NCBI GenBank assembly: GCA_028285315.1
Contig: JANQPU010000304.1
Coordinates: forward strand, 1-43,041
Direction: 5' to 3'
Length of the DNA: 43,041 bases
Origin: Acaryochloris sp. IP29b_bin.176
GTDB lineage: Bacteria; Cyanobacteriota; Cyanobacteriia; Thermosynechococcales; Thermosynechococcaceae
Shown here: positions 14,837-24,378 of the stretch, piece after piece
Position numbering within the stretch: position 1 is the first letter of the stretch
How the letters are laid out: every line of letters begins with the position of its first letter
Notes under the pieces: generated by a model
What the model was told of the DNA's origin: nothing
The model's input: the letters and a program-made list of their open reading frames with translations, nothing else
Database searches by the model: none
Made by a program: the position numbers and the translations under genes

Positions 14837-17800
14837 ATGATAGACCGGCCGAGCACCCAGCCCCCAGTAAACCAAAATCCCAGCTTATTTAGGTCCTCTA
14901 CCTTGACAACCGCTGCCAACCGCCCACTCAGTTGGTCCGATGCTCATCCAGATTGCTTTCGAGTCATGTTTGAGCAAGCAGCCATGGGGATTGCCTATAT
15001 TGATGGGCAAGGACAATTTTTGCTCGCTAATCCGTGCTTCTGCCAAATTCTAGGGTGGACGCATCGACAGCTTCATCAACACCAATTGAGTGATCTGGTT
15101 TATACTGACGTTCCAGAACAGGACTGGGTACAACGCCTGCTGCAGTCGCCACAGCCTTCCCTACAGTTTGAACAGCGCTATCAACATGCCGATGGCCATT
15201 GGAGATGGGGCAAACTAACGCTCTCACTGGTAACGACAATCGCGGGACAGCCCGATTATTGCCTTGTCATCCTGCAAGATCTGAGCGATTGCAAACCGGT
15301 TGAGCTAGATCTCCAACCTCTGAATCAAGACCTAGAAGCCAAAATCACACTGGAAACCCCTGCCTTGCGAGCCAGTGAGCAACGCTTTCATACGCTCTTT
15401 AATGCTGCCCCCGATGCTTTATTTGTGCTTGATCTACAAGGGACGATCCGCAGAGTCAATCAGGTGGCCGTTGACCAATCTGGATTTAGGGCGTCAGAAT
15501 TGCTAGGCCGCTCGATTAAAGACTTCTTTAGCTCCATAACTCAAGCGCATTGTGATCGGTATTTAGCTCAATTAATGGAGCATGGCAAGCATCGGCAGAC
15601 GATGGAGTTTGTGGTCAAGGGTGGCACTCCGTTAATCGTTGACTGTTCTTGTAACATCGTCCCTGCTCCAGCGAACCAGGATCCCTATATCCTCATGATC
15701 CAACGAGATATTAGCGATCGCGTCCGCGCAGAGACGGCATTACGAGAAAGTGAAGAACGGTTTCGGGTCATGGCTGATTGTGCGCCCGTCCTATTATGGA
15801 TGTCTGGCCTCAATCAGCAATACACCTTCATTAATCAAAGGTGGCTACAGTTTACAGGGCAAACGATGGCCCATGAACTAAAGGGGGGGTGGACGCAGGG
15901 GGTCCACCCTGATGATTTACAGTCTTGTTTACAGACCTATGCAATGGCCTTTGAGGTTCGTGAACCCTTTCATCGGGAATATCGACTGCGACGTCATGAT
16001 GGAGAATATCGGTGGCTCCTGGATCTGGGGACGCCGCGATTTTTGCCGGATGGACAATTTATTGGCTACATTGGCTCCTGCGTCGATATTACAGAGCGCA
16101 AAATTCTAGAAGACAAGGTGCGCTCCAGTGAGGCTCAGATTCGGGCGATTTTTGATGGCATGACGGACATCGTCTTTGTCTTTGATGTCCAGACCCAACA
16201 AATTAATGCCATACCGCCCTCCCTAATTTCTCCAGACATTGTGGAGACGATTAATCAAACTGCGGCAGTCCTATTACGGGATCATGAGCCATCTCCCCTC
16301 TTTCATCGGCATATCCAACGGGCCTTTGCTAGCCAGGAAACGGTTACGTTTGAATATCAACTGACATCGGCTGAGTCCTCGAATTGGTTTGTTGCCAGCA
16401 TTACCCCCCTCTCTAAGACCGCTGTGATTTGGATTGCCCACGATATCACAGACCGTAAGCATATGGAACAAGAACTCTTTCAAGAAAAAGAGTTGGCCCA
16501 AGTGACGCTGCAATCCATTGGTGATGCGGTCATTACGACGGATGCTCAGGGTTGTATCCGCCATCTCAATCCCGTCGCGGAACAGTTAACGGGTTGGTCC
16601 TCTGCTGAAGCTCAAGGTTGTGCGGTATATGAGGTCTTTAGGGTCGTGAATGAGTCTACTCGCCAGACAGAAATTAAGCTGATTGATACGGTGCTCACGA
16701 CGGGGCAAATTGCAATTTCCGATCAACAGGCGATGTTGATTGCGCAAAATGGCAGGGAATGTGCCATTGATCACTCCGCTGCCCCCATTCGCGATCGCAA
16801 TAGCCAGATCTTGGGTGCCGTGATGGTATTTCGGGATGTGAGCCAATCCCGCCAACTAACGCAGCAGATGTCTTGGCAAGCCAGCCATGATGCTCTCACG
16901 GGACTCGTCAATCGCTATCAGTTCGAAAAACTGCTCCAACAAGCCCTGAAGACAGCTCAGCAAGACCATCAGCAACATGTGCTCTGCTACCTTGATCTAG
17001 ATCAATTCAAAATTGTCAATGATACCTGTGGACATGCCGCAGGAGATGAACTCTTGCGGCAAGTAGCCCAGCTTCTGCAACAGCCGCTTCGTAGCACCGA
17101 TACCATTGCCCGCTTAGGGGGGGATGAGTTTAGTGTGTTGCTTCACCAATGCTCCCTGGATCGGGCCCAAGTGATTGCTCAACAGCTTTGCCAGCATCTG
17201 CAATCGTTTCGATTTACCTGGAATCAGCAGACCTTCAGTATTGGGGTTAGCATTGGTCTAGTGGCCATTCATTATGACAGCCAGAATATTACCAGTCTGC
17301 TGAGTGCCGCAGATGCAGCCTGTTATGCGGCTAAAGCCCGAGGACACAATCGCATTCATATCTACCAATTAGATGATTTAGACCTGGTTCAGCAGCGAGG
17401 AACGCAGCGATGGAGTCGTCGCATCAAGCAGGCCCTAGAAGAAGATCGCTTTCGGCTCTATGGCCAAGCAATTGTGCCAACCACACCAGCATATCAAGGC
17501 AAACGGCAATGCTGTGAAATTTTGCTGCGGATGGTGGATGAGCAGGATCAAGTGGTCAATGCTGCGTCCTTTATTCCTGCGGCTGAACGCTATAACCTGA
17601 TGCCCGAAATTGATCGATGGGTCATTCGTCAATTTTTAGCAGATCACTTTAAACCACCCCAAATGCCCCAACCGGGGGCGACTCAACCCTCTCGCTATAT
17701 GATTAATTTATCAGGGGCTAGTATCGGAGATGAGCAGTTTCTACGCTTTTTACAAGAGCAATTCCAACAGTATCCCTATGCAGCTCGTCAGATCTGCTTT

Positions 17801-18166
17801 GAGATTACAGAAACAGCTGCTATTTCTAATCTCAATCAGGCCATTCTGTTTATCCAAGATCTCAAACAGTTAGGCTGTAAGTTTGCCCTAGATGACTTTG
17901 GCAGTGGCCTATCTTCCTTTGCCTATCTCAAAACCCTACCCGTCGATTACCTGAAAATAGATGGCCATTTTATTAAAGATATGGCCCATGATCCGGCAAC
18001 CCAGGCCATCGTTGAGTCCATCAATCATATTGGTCATGTGATGGGCTTGCAGACGATTGCTGAATCCGTAGGGGATTCATCTACCCGAAAGCAGCTCCAA
18101 GATATGGGAATTGATTATGTCCAGGGGTTTGGGATCGCCTTGCCCTGTTCGATGACCTATCCATAA
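14837..18166 (+). CDS. Multi-PAS GGDEF-EAL cyclic-di-GMP enzyme
   Basis: 1109 residues from the ATG at 14837; a GAGG ten bases upstream favours it over the TTG at 14828. No membrane helix is visible, so the protein is probably soluble. Four or five PAS/PAC units can be seen (about 40-150, 180-300, 305-425, 430-545 and 550-680), the third ending in the classic DITERK. A GGDEF domain (about 690-850) has intact GGDEF and an RSTD inhibitory site five residues before it. The EAL domain (about 865-1105) begins EILLR instead of EALLR but keeps the metal and base residues (INLSG, EITET, DDFGSG, LKIDG, AES, QGFG). It could therefore make and degrade cyclic-di-GMP in response to signals sensed by PAS domains. 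It is monocistronic and converges on the NYN gene. Confidence 0.93.
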   Translation: MIDRPSTQPPVNQNPSLFRSSTLTTAANRPLSWSDAHPDCFRVMFEQAAMGIAYIDGQGQFLLANPCFCQILGWTHRQLHQHQLSDLVYTDVPEQDWVQRLLQSPQPSLQFEQRYQHADGHWRWGKLTLSLVTTIAGQPDYCLVILQDLSDCKPVELDLQPLNQDLEAKITLETPALRASEQRFHTLFNAAPDALFVLDLQGTIRRVNQVAVDQSGFRASELLGRSIKDFFSSITQAHCDRYLAQLMEHGKHRQTMEFVVKGGTPLIVDCSCNIVPAPANQDPYILMIQRDISDRVRAETALRESEERFRVMADCAPVLLWMSGLNQQYTFINQRWLQFTGQTMAHELKGGWTQGVHPDDLQSCLQTYAMAFEVREPFHREYRLRRHDGEYRWLLDLGTPRFLPDGQFIGYIGSCVDITERKILEDKVRSSEAQIRAIFDGMTDIVFVFDVQTQQINAIPPSLISPDIVETINQTAAVLLRDHEPSPLFHRHIQRAFASQETVTFEYQLTSAESSNWFVASITPLSKTAVIWIAHDITDRKHMEQELFQEKELAQVTLQSIGDAVITTDAQGCIRHLNPVAEQLTGWSSAEAQGCAVYEVFRVVNESTRQTEIKLIDTVLTTGQIAISDQQAMLIAQNGRECAIDHSAAPIRDRNSQILGAVMVFRDVSQSRQLTQQMSWQASHDALTGLVNRYQFEKLLQQALKTAQQDHQQHVLCYLDLDQFKIVNDTCGHAAGDELLRQVAQLLQQPLRSTDTIARLGGDEFSVLLHQCSLDRAQVIAQQLCQHLQSFRFTWNQQTFSIGVSIGLVAIHYDSQNITSLLSAADAACYAAKARGHNRIHIYQLDDLDLVQQRGTQRWSRRIKQALEEDRFRLYGQAIVPTTPAYQGKRQCCEILLRMVDEQDQVVNAASFIPAAERYNLMPEIDRWVIRQFLADHFKPPQMPQPGATQPSRYMINLSGASIGDEQFLRFLQEQFQQYPYAARQICFEITETAAISNLNQAILFIQDLKQLGCKFALDDFGSGLSSFAYLKTLPVDYLKIDGHFIKDMAHDPATQAIVESINHIGHVMGLQTIAESVGDSSTRKQLQDMGIDYVQGFGIALPCSMTYP

Positions 18167-18189
18167 GGAGACGATTCGCTGGTGCTGCC

Positions 18190-19533
18190 TTAAGGTGACT
18201 CGACTATCATTAACCGATCCAAATAGGCATCGATTTTCTCGTCCAAATTGGCGATCAGGCGAAAACTACGATTGTCTTGCTCCAAGAGAATACCTAAATC
18301 GACGAGGCGGCTAAGCGACTGCTTGAGCTTTTCATTGCTATGGGGTAAGCGGCCGTCTTTTTTGGCTAGGCGGACATAAAAGAACAAAGACATAAATCGA
18401 CCATAGCTATTGTGGTCAAGATGGGCTTCTTGGAAGGCGGTTTTCACCTGATCTAAGAGAATTTGCCATTGTTCACGGGTCAGGGGGCCAGAATCTTGGG
18501 AACTAAACTCGGATTCAGCTTCAGGATCTTCTTCCGGCAAAAACAGTTCTTTAAATCCCGCTAAGGTTTTGATTTGCACCTGTCCGGCTGTCGCAGCCGC
18601 ATCAACAAAAGCACTAAAGTTAGTGAACGGCGGTGCATCAGGACGAGTAATTGAAGCCACACCCCCATAGGTATATTGGACATTGGCCCGCATCAGTCGA
18701 TCAATGGCTCCGAAGCGGGTGCTTTTGCCTTGATCGCGGGCCAAATTAATGGCTGCTAACAGACAGGCTACGGCATCCTCATAGCTAATGGTTGGAGTCA
18801 GTCGCTTGCTGGGAGTGGCGTCTTCAGAGTCTCCTGTTCCAAGTTTTTCTAAATCAATAAATTCATCAGCACTGAGTAAGAGCTGATTACTAGCGACTTC
18901 GGCCCGCCCAATCAGCGTAACCCGCTTCTCTAGGGTTTTTAAGGCGTTAACCAAGGGGACAAAATCACGATCACCCGTGACGATAATAAAATGCTCGACA
19001 TCAGGATATTGATAAGCTGTATTTAAGCAATCGACCGTTAATTTGACATCCACGGCATTTTCTTTGCCCGTCGAAACATGAATCGGCTCAAAACCAAGAC
19101 TATACAAGGCTTGGACTAAGGACTCTTTTTCCCGTCGCCAGTTGGAGTAGACAATTTTCAGTCGAGGATGACCTTGGGATTGGGAATAGTCCACTAACGA
19201 TTCAGCCAGGGGAGCCTGGATCCCTTGGGCCGCAATTTTGACATTTTCGTAATCCCAAAAAACGGCAACTTCACCGGATGCCGATTTTGCAGGGGGTGCT
19301 GGGGATGCGAGCGATGCGTTGAGCTGAGGATAGCGTGCTTCCGAAAGGGCTGAATGGTGGCGATGCTCCTCAGTGGAAATCAATCCAGTGGCATAAGTTG
19401 CTGAGAGGGCAGCTAATCCCGTAACCGAGGCCCGCCGCGCATCGCGGTCTGAGAGATAGGTGACACCGAATGCGATCGCAAAGGCCAGGGGACCCAATCC
19501 CAGAATCAATCCCTGTTTGCTAAGTTGAACCAT
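18190..19533 (-). CDS. NYN-domain (LabA-like) nuclease-fold protein with OST-HTH-like regions
   Basis: 447 residues. The N-terminus has one or two hydrophobic segments (LILGLGPLAFAIAFGVTYL, about 9-27, and about 36-52) and is followed by a NYN/PIN-like domain (about 88-235). That domain has conserved acidic residues in FWDYENV, NAVDVKLTVDCL and IVTGDRDFVPLV, as in LabA/MARF1-type ribonucleases. Residues of about 245-330 and 350-440 (YTYGGVASITRPDAPPF, LVDLGILLEQDNRSFRL) look like winged-helix OST-HTH/LOTUS modules that bind RNA. Together this suggests RNA cleavage or binding, possibly membrane-associated. It is the last gene of the leftward cluster, six bases after mutL. The enzymatic activity is inferred from residues only. 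Confidence 0.85.
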   Translation of the reverse strand: MVQLSKQGLILGLGPLAFAIAFGVTYLSDRDARRASVTGLAALSATYATGLISTEEHRHHSALSEARYPQLNASLASPAPPAKSASGEVAVFWDYENVKIAAQGIQAPLAESLVDYSQSQGHPRLKIVYSNWRREKESLVQALYSLGFEPIHVSTGKENAVDVKLTVDCLNTAYQYPDVEHFIIVTGDRDFVPLVNALKTLEKRVTLIGRAEVASNQLLLSADEFIDLEKLGTGDSEDATPSKRLTPTISYEDAVACLLAAINLARDQGKSTRFGAIDRLMRANVQYTYGGVASITRPDAPPFTNFSAFVDAAATAGQVQIKTLAGFKELFLPEEDPEAESEFSSQDSGPLTREQWQILLDQVKTAFQEAHLDHNSYGRFMSLFFYVRLAKKDGRLPHSNEKLKQSLSRLVDLGILLEQDNRSFRLIANLDEKIDAYLDRLMIVESP

Positions 19534-19539
19534 TGAGGC

Positions 19540-21261
19540 TTAAATTCCATGACTTTTACCAATTACCCAGTGCCGACGGAAAAATCGAGACAAGTCTGCT
19601 TCTTCCATCGATAAATAAATCGGTCGTCCATGGGGGCAGGTGCGGGGATGGCGCGTTTGCTGCCATTGATCTAACAAATTTTGCATCTCCAGCAGGTTAA
19701 GGGCCATGCCATTGCGAATAGCACTTCGACAGGCAGTTGCCGCTAAGGCTGCTTCAATACTCTCACATTGACTGAGTTCAATCAGCGCCGCTTCGCAGTC
19801 GGGGCGTTCTGCCAGGCGTTGAGGAGCCGAACGAATCGCCCAGAGCTGATGGCCAAATTCTGCAATATCGATGCCAATCTCTGTCAGTTGCTCCACCTGT
19901 CGCTCCGTTAAATCCCGCAGCATCAGCGGTGGGGTCAAGGGCACAAACTGCCAGTCTTGGCCGAGCTGTTCGTAGAGAACGCGCTCATGGGCGATATGTT
20001 GTTCCACCAGCCATACGCCCGTGGGATGTTCAGCCACAATATAGGTGCGATGCAGTTGAGCAATGGCTTGCAGGACATTAAAGCCCGAGTCACTCGTCGT
20101 TGTGTCGGACTTCGGAGATAACAAGGAGGGCTGCTGGAGGTGGTAGACGCCCTTAGCTTCTGCCACTTTCATCAATTGGCGAATCTTTTGGGTATGGCCC
20201 GTATCCCTAACATCAGCGGGAATTTGGAGGGCTTCCTGAATGGTGGTAGTAATGGCGGGCCGCCACTGGTCTAAATGCCGCAGATAAATCTCCGTTTTGG
20301 CGGGATGCCGATGCCAGTCCACATGCTGGGGGTCGGCATGGAGATGAATAAAGCAGAGAGGGTGGCGATGCCGAGGCAAGGTTTGGCGAAACGCGGACAG
20401 GATGGTCTGCTCCACAGGATGGGATTGACCCGCATCTTCCCCGCTGACTTTTACACAGCGACCATTAACAGCCACCTTCACCCAGTCGGGACGATGACGG
20501 TGACAGCGATCGGGTAAGCCCAGCACCACTTCTACGCTGTTATCACCTGGCAGATCGGGAATCGGGAAGCAATGATGACATAAATCACCGGGCTGCAGCG
20601 TTGCCAAGAGCTGGGGCAGGATATCCTGAGCCACTTTAGCGGGGGCAATACTAAACCACGGGCGATTGTTTTGCTGGACTTGCCAGGTGACCTGGGGGTG
20701 ACAGAGGGCATGGTCATGGATGATCGTTTGCACACCCCGCATTTGCCGGGTCGGATCAGGGAGGGCTTGCTTGCGGGTGGGCCAGTCCTGGAATAACTCA
20801 GAAACGGTGACGACGGTGCCGGGTGCGATCGCAACCGTCTCTTGCGCCACCACATGACCTTGGTGATCGTACTGAACCCGACAGCCCTGAGCCGCTCCCA
20901 GCAGTCGGCTGCAAATCTCTAAGCGCCCCATTTGGGCCACACTATGCAGAGCTTCTCCCCGAAAACCCAGGGTATGGATATCCCACAAATCTTCTTCCCG
21001 CTGTAGCTTGCTGGTGGTGTGGGGGGTGGCAGCCTGAGCTAAATCAGTAGGGTGGAGACCTTGACCATTATCCACTACCTGAACACGCCAGTCTTGGGGC
21101 CACAGGGAAATACTAATGCGATCGGCTCCGGCATCCAGGGCATTATCCAGTAGCTCTCGCACCACCGCTCCAAGGGAATCGATGACCTCCCCAGCGGCAA
21201 TCCGGTGAACCAGATCGGTCCCCAGCATCTGAATCTGGACATCGGAAGCACACTCTACCAT
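19540..21261 (-). CDS. mutL: DNA mismatch repair protein MutL
   Basis: 573 residues. The GHKL ATPase N-terminus shows IAAGEVIDSLGAVVRELLDNALDAGA, DNGQG and TLGFRGEAL. The C-terminal domain holds the endonuclease-type sequence as EQHIAHERVLYEQ (canonical DQHAAHERxxYE), with ACRSAI and CPHGRP, so this is the nicking type of MutL. It couples mismatch recognition to strand removal. The Asp-to-Glu and Ala-to-Ile changes in the endonuclease motif recur in cyanobacterial MutL as I recall them. The gene begins one base after the hydrolase stop, so it is likely co-transcribed with it. Coupling of mutL to clpX through a hydrolase reflects gene packing rather than shared function. Confidence 0.95.
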   Translation of the reverse strand: MVECASDVQIQMLGTDLVHRIAAGEVIDSLGAVVRELLDNALDAGADRISISLWPQDWRVQVVDNGQGLHPTDLAQAATPHTTSKLQREEDLWDIHTLGFRGEALHSVAQMGRLEICSRLLGAAQGCRVQYDHQGHVVAQETVAIAPGTVVTVSELFQDWPTRKQALPDPTRQMRGVQTIIHDHALCHPQVTWQVQQNNRPWFSIAPAKVAQDILPQLLATLQPGDLCHHCFPIPDLPGDNSVEVVLGLPDRCHRHRPDWVKVAVNGRCVKVSGEDAGQSHPVEQTILSAFRQTLPRHRHPLCFIHLHADPQHVDWHRHPAKTEIYLRHLDQWRPAITTTIQEALQIPADVRDTGHTQKIRQLMKVAEAKGVYHLQQPSLLSPKSDTTTSDSGFNVLQAIAQLHRTYIVAEHPTGVWLVEQHIAHERVLYEQLGQDWQFVPLTPPLMLRDLTERQVEQLTEIGIDIAEFGHQLWAIRSAPQRLAERPDCEAALIELSQCESIEAALAATACRSAIRNGMALNLLEMQNLLDQWQQTRHPRTCPHGRPIYLSMEEADLSRFFRRHWVIGKSHGI

Positions 21262-21262
21262 C

Positions 21263-22120
21263 TCAACAGGGTACTGGAGTCAGAAAGTGGTGGATATGCT
21301 GAAGATAGGTAGCGGTGTCTTCCAGCATGGGGAAATGTCCTGTTTGGGCCATCCGCACATAGTCAATATTGGGATTTAAGGCTGCAGCCTCTTCCCCCGA
21401 GTCAGCCGGGACAATCTGATCTTTGTCTCCAGACACAATTAGGGTAGGGATTTGGAGCTGGGCAAATTCTGCTGCCATGGCCGTTGCCACCGACTCACTC
21501 ACAGCCGATAATAGGGTCCCCAAGGCAGCGACGGCATCGGCGCTCACATAGTCCGATACAAACCCTCGACGTTGGTCGGCAGCGATGGGGCGATGCAGGA
21601 AGCGAGCCATAAACAATCGATCCAACAGGGGCACTTGGGCTAGCCAACGAGGTCGTAACCGCACCACCCACTCTCCCACCTGATGAAACTGGCGGAATTC
21701 CTGCTCATCATACTCAAACAAGCCGCTACAGGCCAAAATAGCTTGCTGGACCCGCTGAGGGTACTGATTGAGAAACAAGGCACCAACCGTAGATCCCATG
21801 GAATGAGCCTGGAGAAACACTTGCGGAATCTCCAAAGCATCCAATAGAGTGGCTAAATCCTCAACATAGGACTGGATAGTATAGGCCTCTACTGCTCTAG
21901 AAGCCCGAATGGGATCTTGGGATTGTCCAAAGCCACGCAGGTCATAGAGCAAGCAATCAAAGTCAGCGGTCAGCGATTGCGCTACAGGCCGCCAATAACG
22001 ACTGGACCCTCCCCAGCCATGCAGAAATACCATGACTGGCTTCTTTGATCTCAACTGACGAGGCGCTTGACTTACCCATTCATAGTAGTGATCATGACCG
22101 CAAATTTGGATCTGGGGCAT
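21263..22120 (-). CDS. Alpha/beta-hydrolase fold protein
   Basis: 285 residues from the ATG at 22120 (MPQIQICGHDHYYEWV). The frame is open about 40 codons further upstream, but those overlap the end of clpX and are unlike the family. Motifs: MVFLHGWGGSSRYW (oxyanion hole HG), LYDLRGFGQS, nucleophile elbow QAHSMGSTVGA with Ser, and a late VSGDKDQIVP (Asp) and TGHFPMLE (His), completing a Ser-Asp-His triad. It is an intracellular esterase/lipase-type hydrolase; the substrate cannot be told from sequence. It sits 29 bases after clpX and one base before mutL, so it is part of a leftward operon. Confidence 0.9.
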   Translation of the reverse strand: MPQIQICGHDHYYEWVSQAPRQLRSKKPVMVFLHGWGGSSRYWRPVAQSLTADFDCLLYDLRGFGQSQDPIRASRAVEAYTIQSYVEDLATLLDALEIPQVFLQAHSMGSTVGALFLNQYPQRVQQAILACSGLFEYDEQEFRQFHQVGEWVVRLRPRWLAQVPLLDRLFMARFLHRPIAADQRRGFVSDYVSADAVAALGTLLSAVSESVATAMAAEFAQLQIPTLIVSGDKDQIVPADSGEEAAALNPNIDYVRMAQTGHFPMLEDTATYLQHIHHFLTPVPC

Positions 22121-22149
22121 AGAGTTGTAAACGCTAAGACGAAACGAAC

Positions 22150-23493
22150 TTATGCAGATTCTGGGGTTGAAATCGCTGAAGGATGCATCAGCAGCTCTGC
22201 TGTAGACCGCTGCTCTACCATAGAGCGGGTGATCAAGCATTGCGTCAGTTCTTTGCGAGATTGGGATGGTAGCTCATACATGACATCCAACATAATCTCT
22301 TCGACGATGGCTCGCAGAGCACGGGCTCCCGTTTTGCGTCGGTAGGCTTCCTGTGCGATCGCACGGATGGCATCGGGTTGAAACTCCAGCTCTACATGAT
22401 CCATTCGCAAGAGTTTTTGGTATTGCTTCACCAAGGCATTGCGAGGTTCAGTCAGGATTTGGCATAGAACATCTTCATCCAGAGCATCAATCACAGACAT
22501 GACTGGAATCCGACCTGTAAATTCAGGAATCATGCCAAACTTGACTAAGTCTTCAGCCTCTAAATCCCTTAGCATATCGGCAGTGCGCTGCTCTTTCGCC
22601 CGTGGTTCGCCATCTTGAATAAACCCCATGGCTTTTTTGCCTGTACGCTGCTCAATAATCTTGTCGAGCCCCACAAACGCGCCACCACAGATGAACAAAA
22701 TGTTGGTGGTATCGATTTGGATGCAATCTTGATAGGGATGCTTGCGTCCTCCTTGAGGGGGCACATTCGCCACGGTCCCTTCTAGCATTTTCAGTAAGGC
22801 TTGCTGGACCCCTTCACCAGACACATCTCGAGTAATCGATGGATTTTCGCTCTTACGGGCAACCTTATCAATTTCATCAATATAGATAATGCCTCTTTGG
22901 GCCTCTTCCACATCTAAATCAGCTACCTGTAGGAGGCGCAAGAGGATATTTTCAACATCTTCACCGACATAGCCCGCTTCCGTCAGAGTCGTCGCATCTG
23001 CTACCGCAAACGGCACATCTAGCATTTGAGCTAACGTCTGAGCCAATAGGGTTTTGCCGCAACCAGTGGGGCCAATTAACAAAATATTGGATTTTTGTAA
23101 TTCAATTGCATCATCCAGTTCTGCTATGGACTCTCCAGATGTTTGGCTGAGGCTAAGGCGCTTGTAGTGGTTATAAACAGCAACGGACAAGACTTTCTTT
23201 GCTTCGTCTTGTCCGATGACATGTTCGTCTAAATATGATTTGATATCCCGAGGCTTAGGGATTTGATTGAGTGACAAAGGAGCTGCCTGGGAGCGCTTTC
23301 GCTCTGTCACTGGTACCCGACTAGCGGCTGGCATGCTACTCGCCGTATCAAACAGCTCTTCGTCTAGAATTTCGTTGCATAAATCAACGCATTCGTCGCA
23401 GATATAGACCCCCGGTCCAGCAATCAGTTTACGAACCTGCTCTTGAGACTTACCACAAAAGGAACATTTGAGATGGGAGTCATATTTAGACAT
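22150..23493 (-). CDS. clpX: ATP-dependent Clp protease ATPase subunit ClpX
   Basis: 447 residues. A zinc-binding domain has Cys10, Cys13, Cys32 and Cys35. The AAA+ domain shows Walker A GPTGCGKT, Walker [22 protein letters not shown] (pore loop) and a sensor/small domain ending [16 protein letters not shown]. The loop that docks on ClpP reads MGF ([10 protein letters not shown]), where IGF is usual. ClpX unfolds tagged proteins and feeds them to the ClpP chamber. It is encoded nine bases after clpP, in the conserved cyanobacterial order tig-clpP-clpX. An acidic/Ser-rich C-terminal tail of about 20 residues ([20 protein letters not shown]) extends past the core. Confidence 0.97.
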   Translation of the reverse strand: MSKYDSHLKCSFCGKSQEQVRKLIAGPGVYICDECVDLCNEILDEELFDTASSMPAASRVPVTERKRSQAAPLSLNQIPKPRDIKSYLDEHVIGQDEAKKVLSVAVYNHYKRLSLSQTSGESIAELDDAIELQKSNILLIGPTGCGKTLLAQTLAQMLDVPFAVADATTLTEAGYVGEDVENILLRLLQVADLDVEEAQRGIIYIDEIDKVARKSENPSITRDVSGEGVQQALLKMLEGTVANVPPQGGRKHPYQDCIQIDTTNILFICGGAFVGLDKIIEQRTGKKAMGFIQDGEPRAKEQRTADMLRDLEAEDLVKFGMIPEFTGRIPVMSVIDALDEDVLCQILTEPRNALVKQYQKLLRMDHVELEFQPDAIRAIAQEAYRRKTGARALRAIVEEIMLDVMYELPSQSRKELTQCLITRSMVEQRSTAELLMHPSAISTPESA

Positions 23494-23502
23494 GGCTTTC
23501 TC

Positions 23503-24219
23503 TTAGTTGACTTCACTGACGACTTCAGAGTGGTTGGGAAGATTTTGTCTAGTGAGGACTTGATCAATCAAACCATATTTTTGGGCTTCTTCTGCGGACA
23601 TGAAGAAATCTCTCTCTGTATCTGCCTCAATGCGCTCAAAAGGCTGACCCGTATGGCCTGCCATCAGGTGATTGAGGTTGTTCTTTAAGTACAAAATTTC
23701 TTTTGCCCGAATTTCAATATCCACGGCTTGGCCTTGGGCACCCCCTAAAGGCTGGTGAATCATGATTCGCGCATTCGGCAAGGCCATTCGTTTACCCGCA
23801 GTGCCTGCGCATAAAAGGAACGCACCCATACTAGCTGCTAAACCAAAGCAAATGGTACAAACATCGGGACGAATATGCTGGATTGTGTCGTAAATAGCCA
23901 TCCCTGCTGTGATTGAGCCGCCAGGTGAATTAATGTAAAGGTAAATATCCTGCTCGGGATTCTCTGATTCTAAAAAGAGCAGTTGAGCGACAATGGCATC
24001 AGCAACGGCATCATCAATTCCCCCACCGTTTGCAGATCCACCGCCTCCTAAGAAGACAATTCGCTCCCGTAACAACCGAGAATAGATATCAAAAGCCCGT
24101 TCCCCTCGCCCAGACTGCTCAACCACCATCGGTACAATATTGCGAGGCGGCATATAGGTTGGACTGGACTCGCCAGACAGACCAGAGTAGAAGTGATCAG
24201 AAGAATGAGACAAGATCAT
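23503..24219 (-). CDS. clpP: ATP-dependent Clp protease proteolytic subunit ClpP, with Gly-rich insertion
   Basis: 238 residues from the ATG at 24219 ([12 protein letters not shown]); an in-frame TTG lies nine bases upstream. The Ser-His-Asp triad is present in [23 protein letters not shown] and EADTERDF. The N-terminus has about 30 extra residues, rich in Ser, Pro and Tyr, before [24 protein letters not shown]. This is typical of the cyanobacterial ClpP encoded with ClpX. After RIVFLG a Gly-rich segment (GGGSANGGG) replaces the usual two residues before the IDD...[11 protein letters not shown] helix, adding about seven residues. ClpP tetradecamers degrade proteins delivered by ClpX. Probably expressed from its own promoter in the 150-base gap after tig, or as tig-clpP-clpX. 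Confidence 0.96.
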   Translation of the reverse strand: MILSHSSDHFYSGLSGESSPTYMPPRNIVPMVVEQSGRGERAFDIYSRLLRERIVFLGGGGSANGGGIDDAVADAIVAQLLFLESENPEQDIYLYINSPGGSITAGMAIYDTIQHIRPDVCTICFGLAASMGAFLLCAGTAGKRMALPNARIMIHQPLGGAQGQAVDIEIRAKEILYLKNNLNHLMAGHTGQPFERIEADTERDFFMSAEEAQKYGLIDQVLTRQNLPNHSEVVSEVN

Positions 24220-24378
24220 GAACCTCAACGTTTATCGTATCAATGCTTAGTGTCGGCGATATTTAGGTGTAGCGGCAGTGACCTAAGATGACTACCAACT
24301 CACGATATTTGCCAATTCTATTATGCCTTAACTGCCTTGGAAAAAGCTGCTCTAGTCGCTGAACCGTCTAGTAACAAA

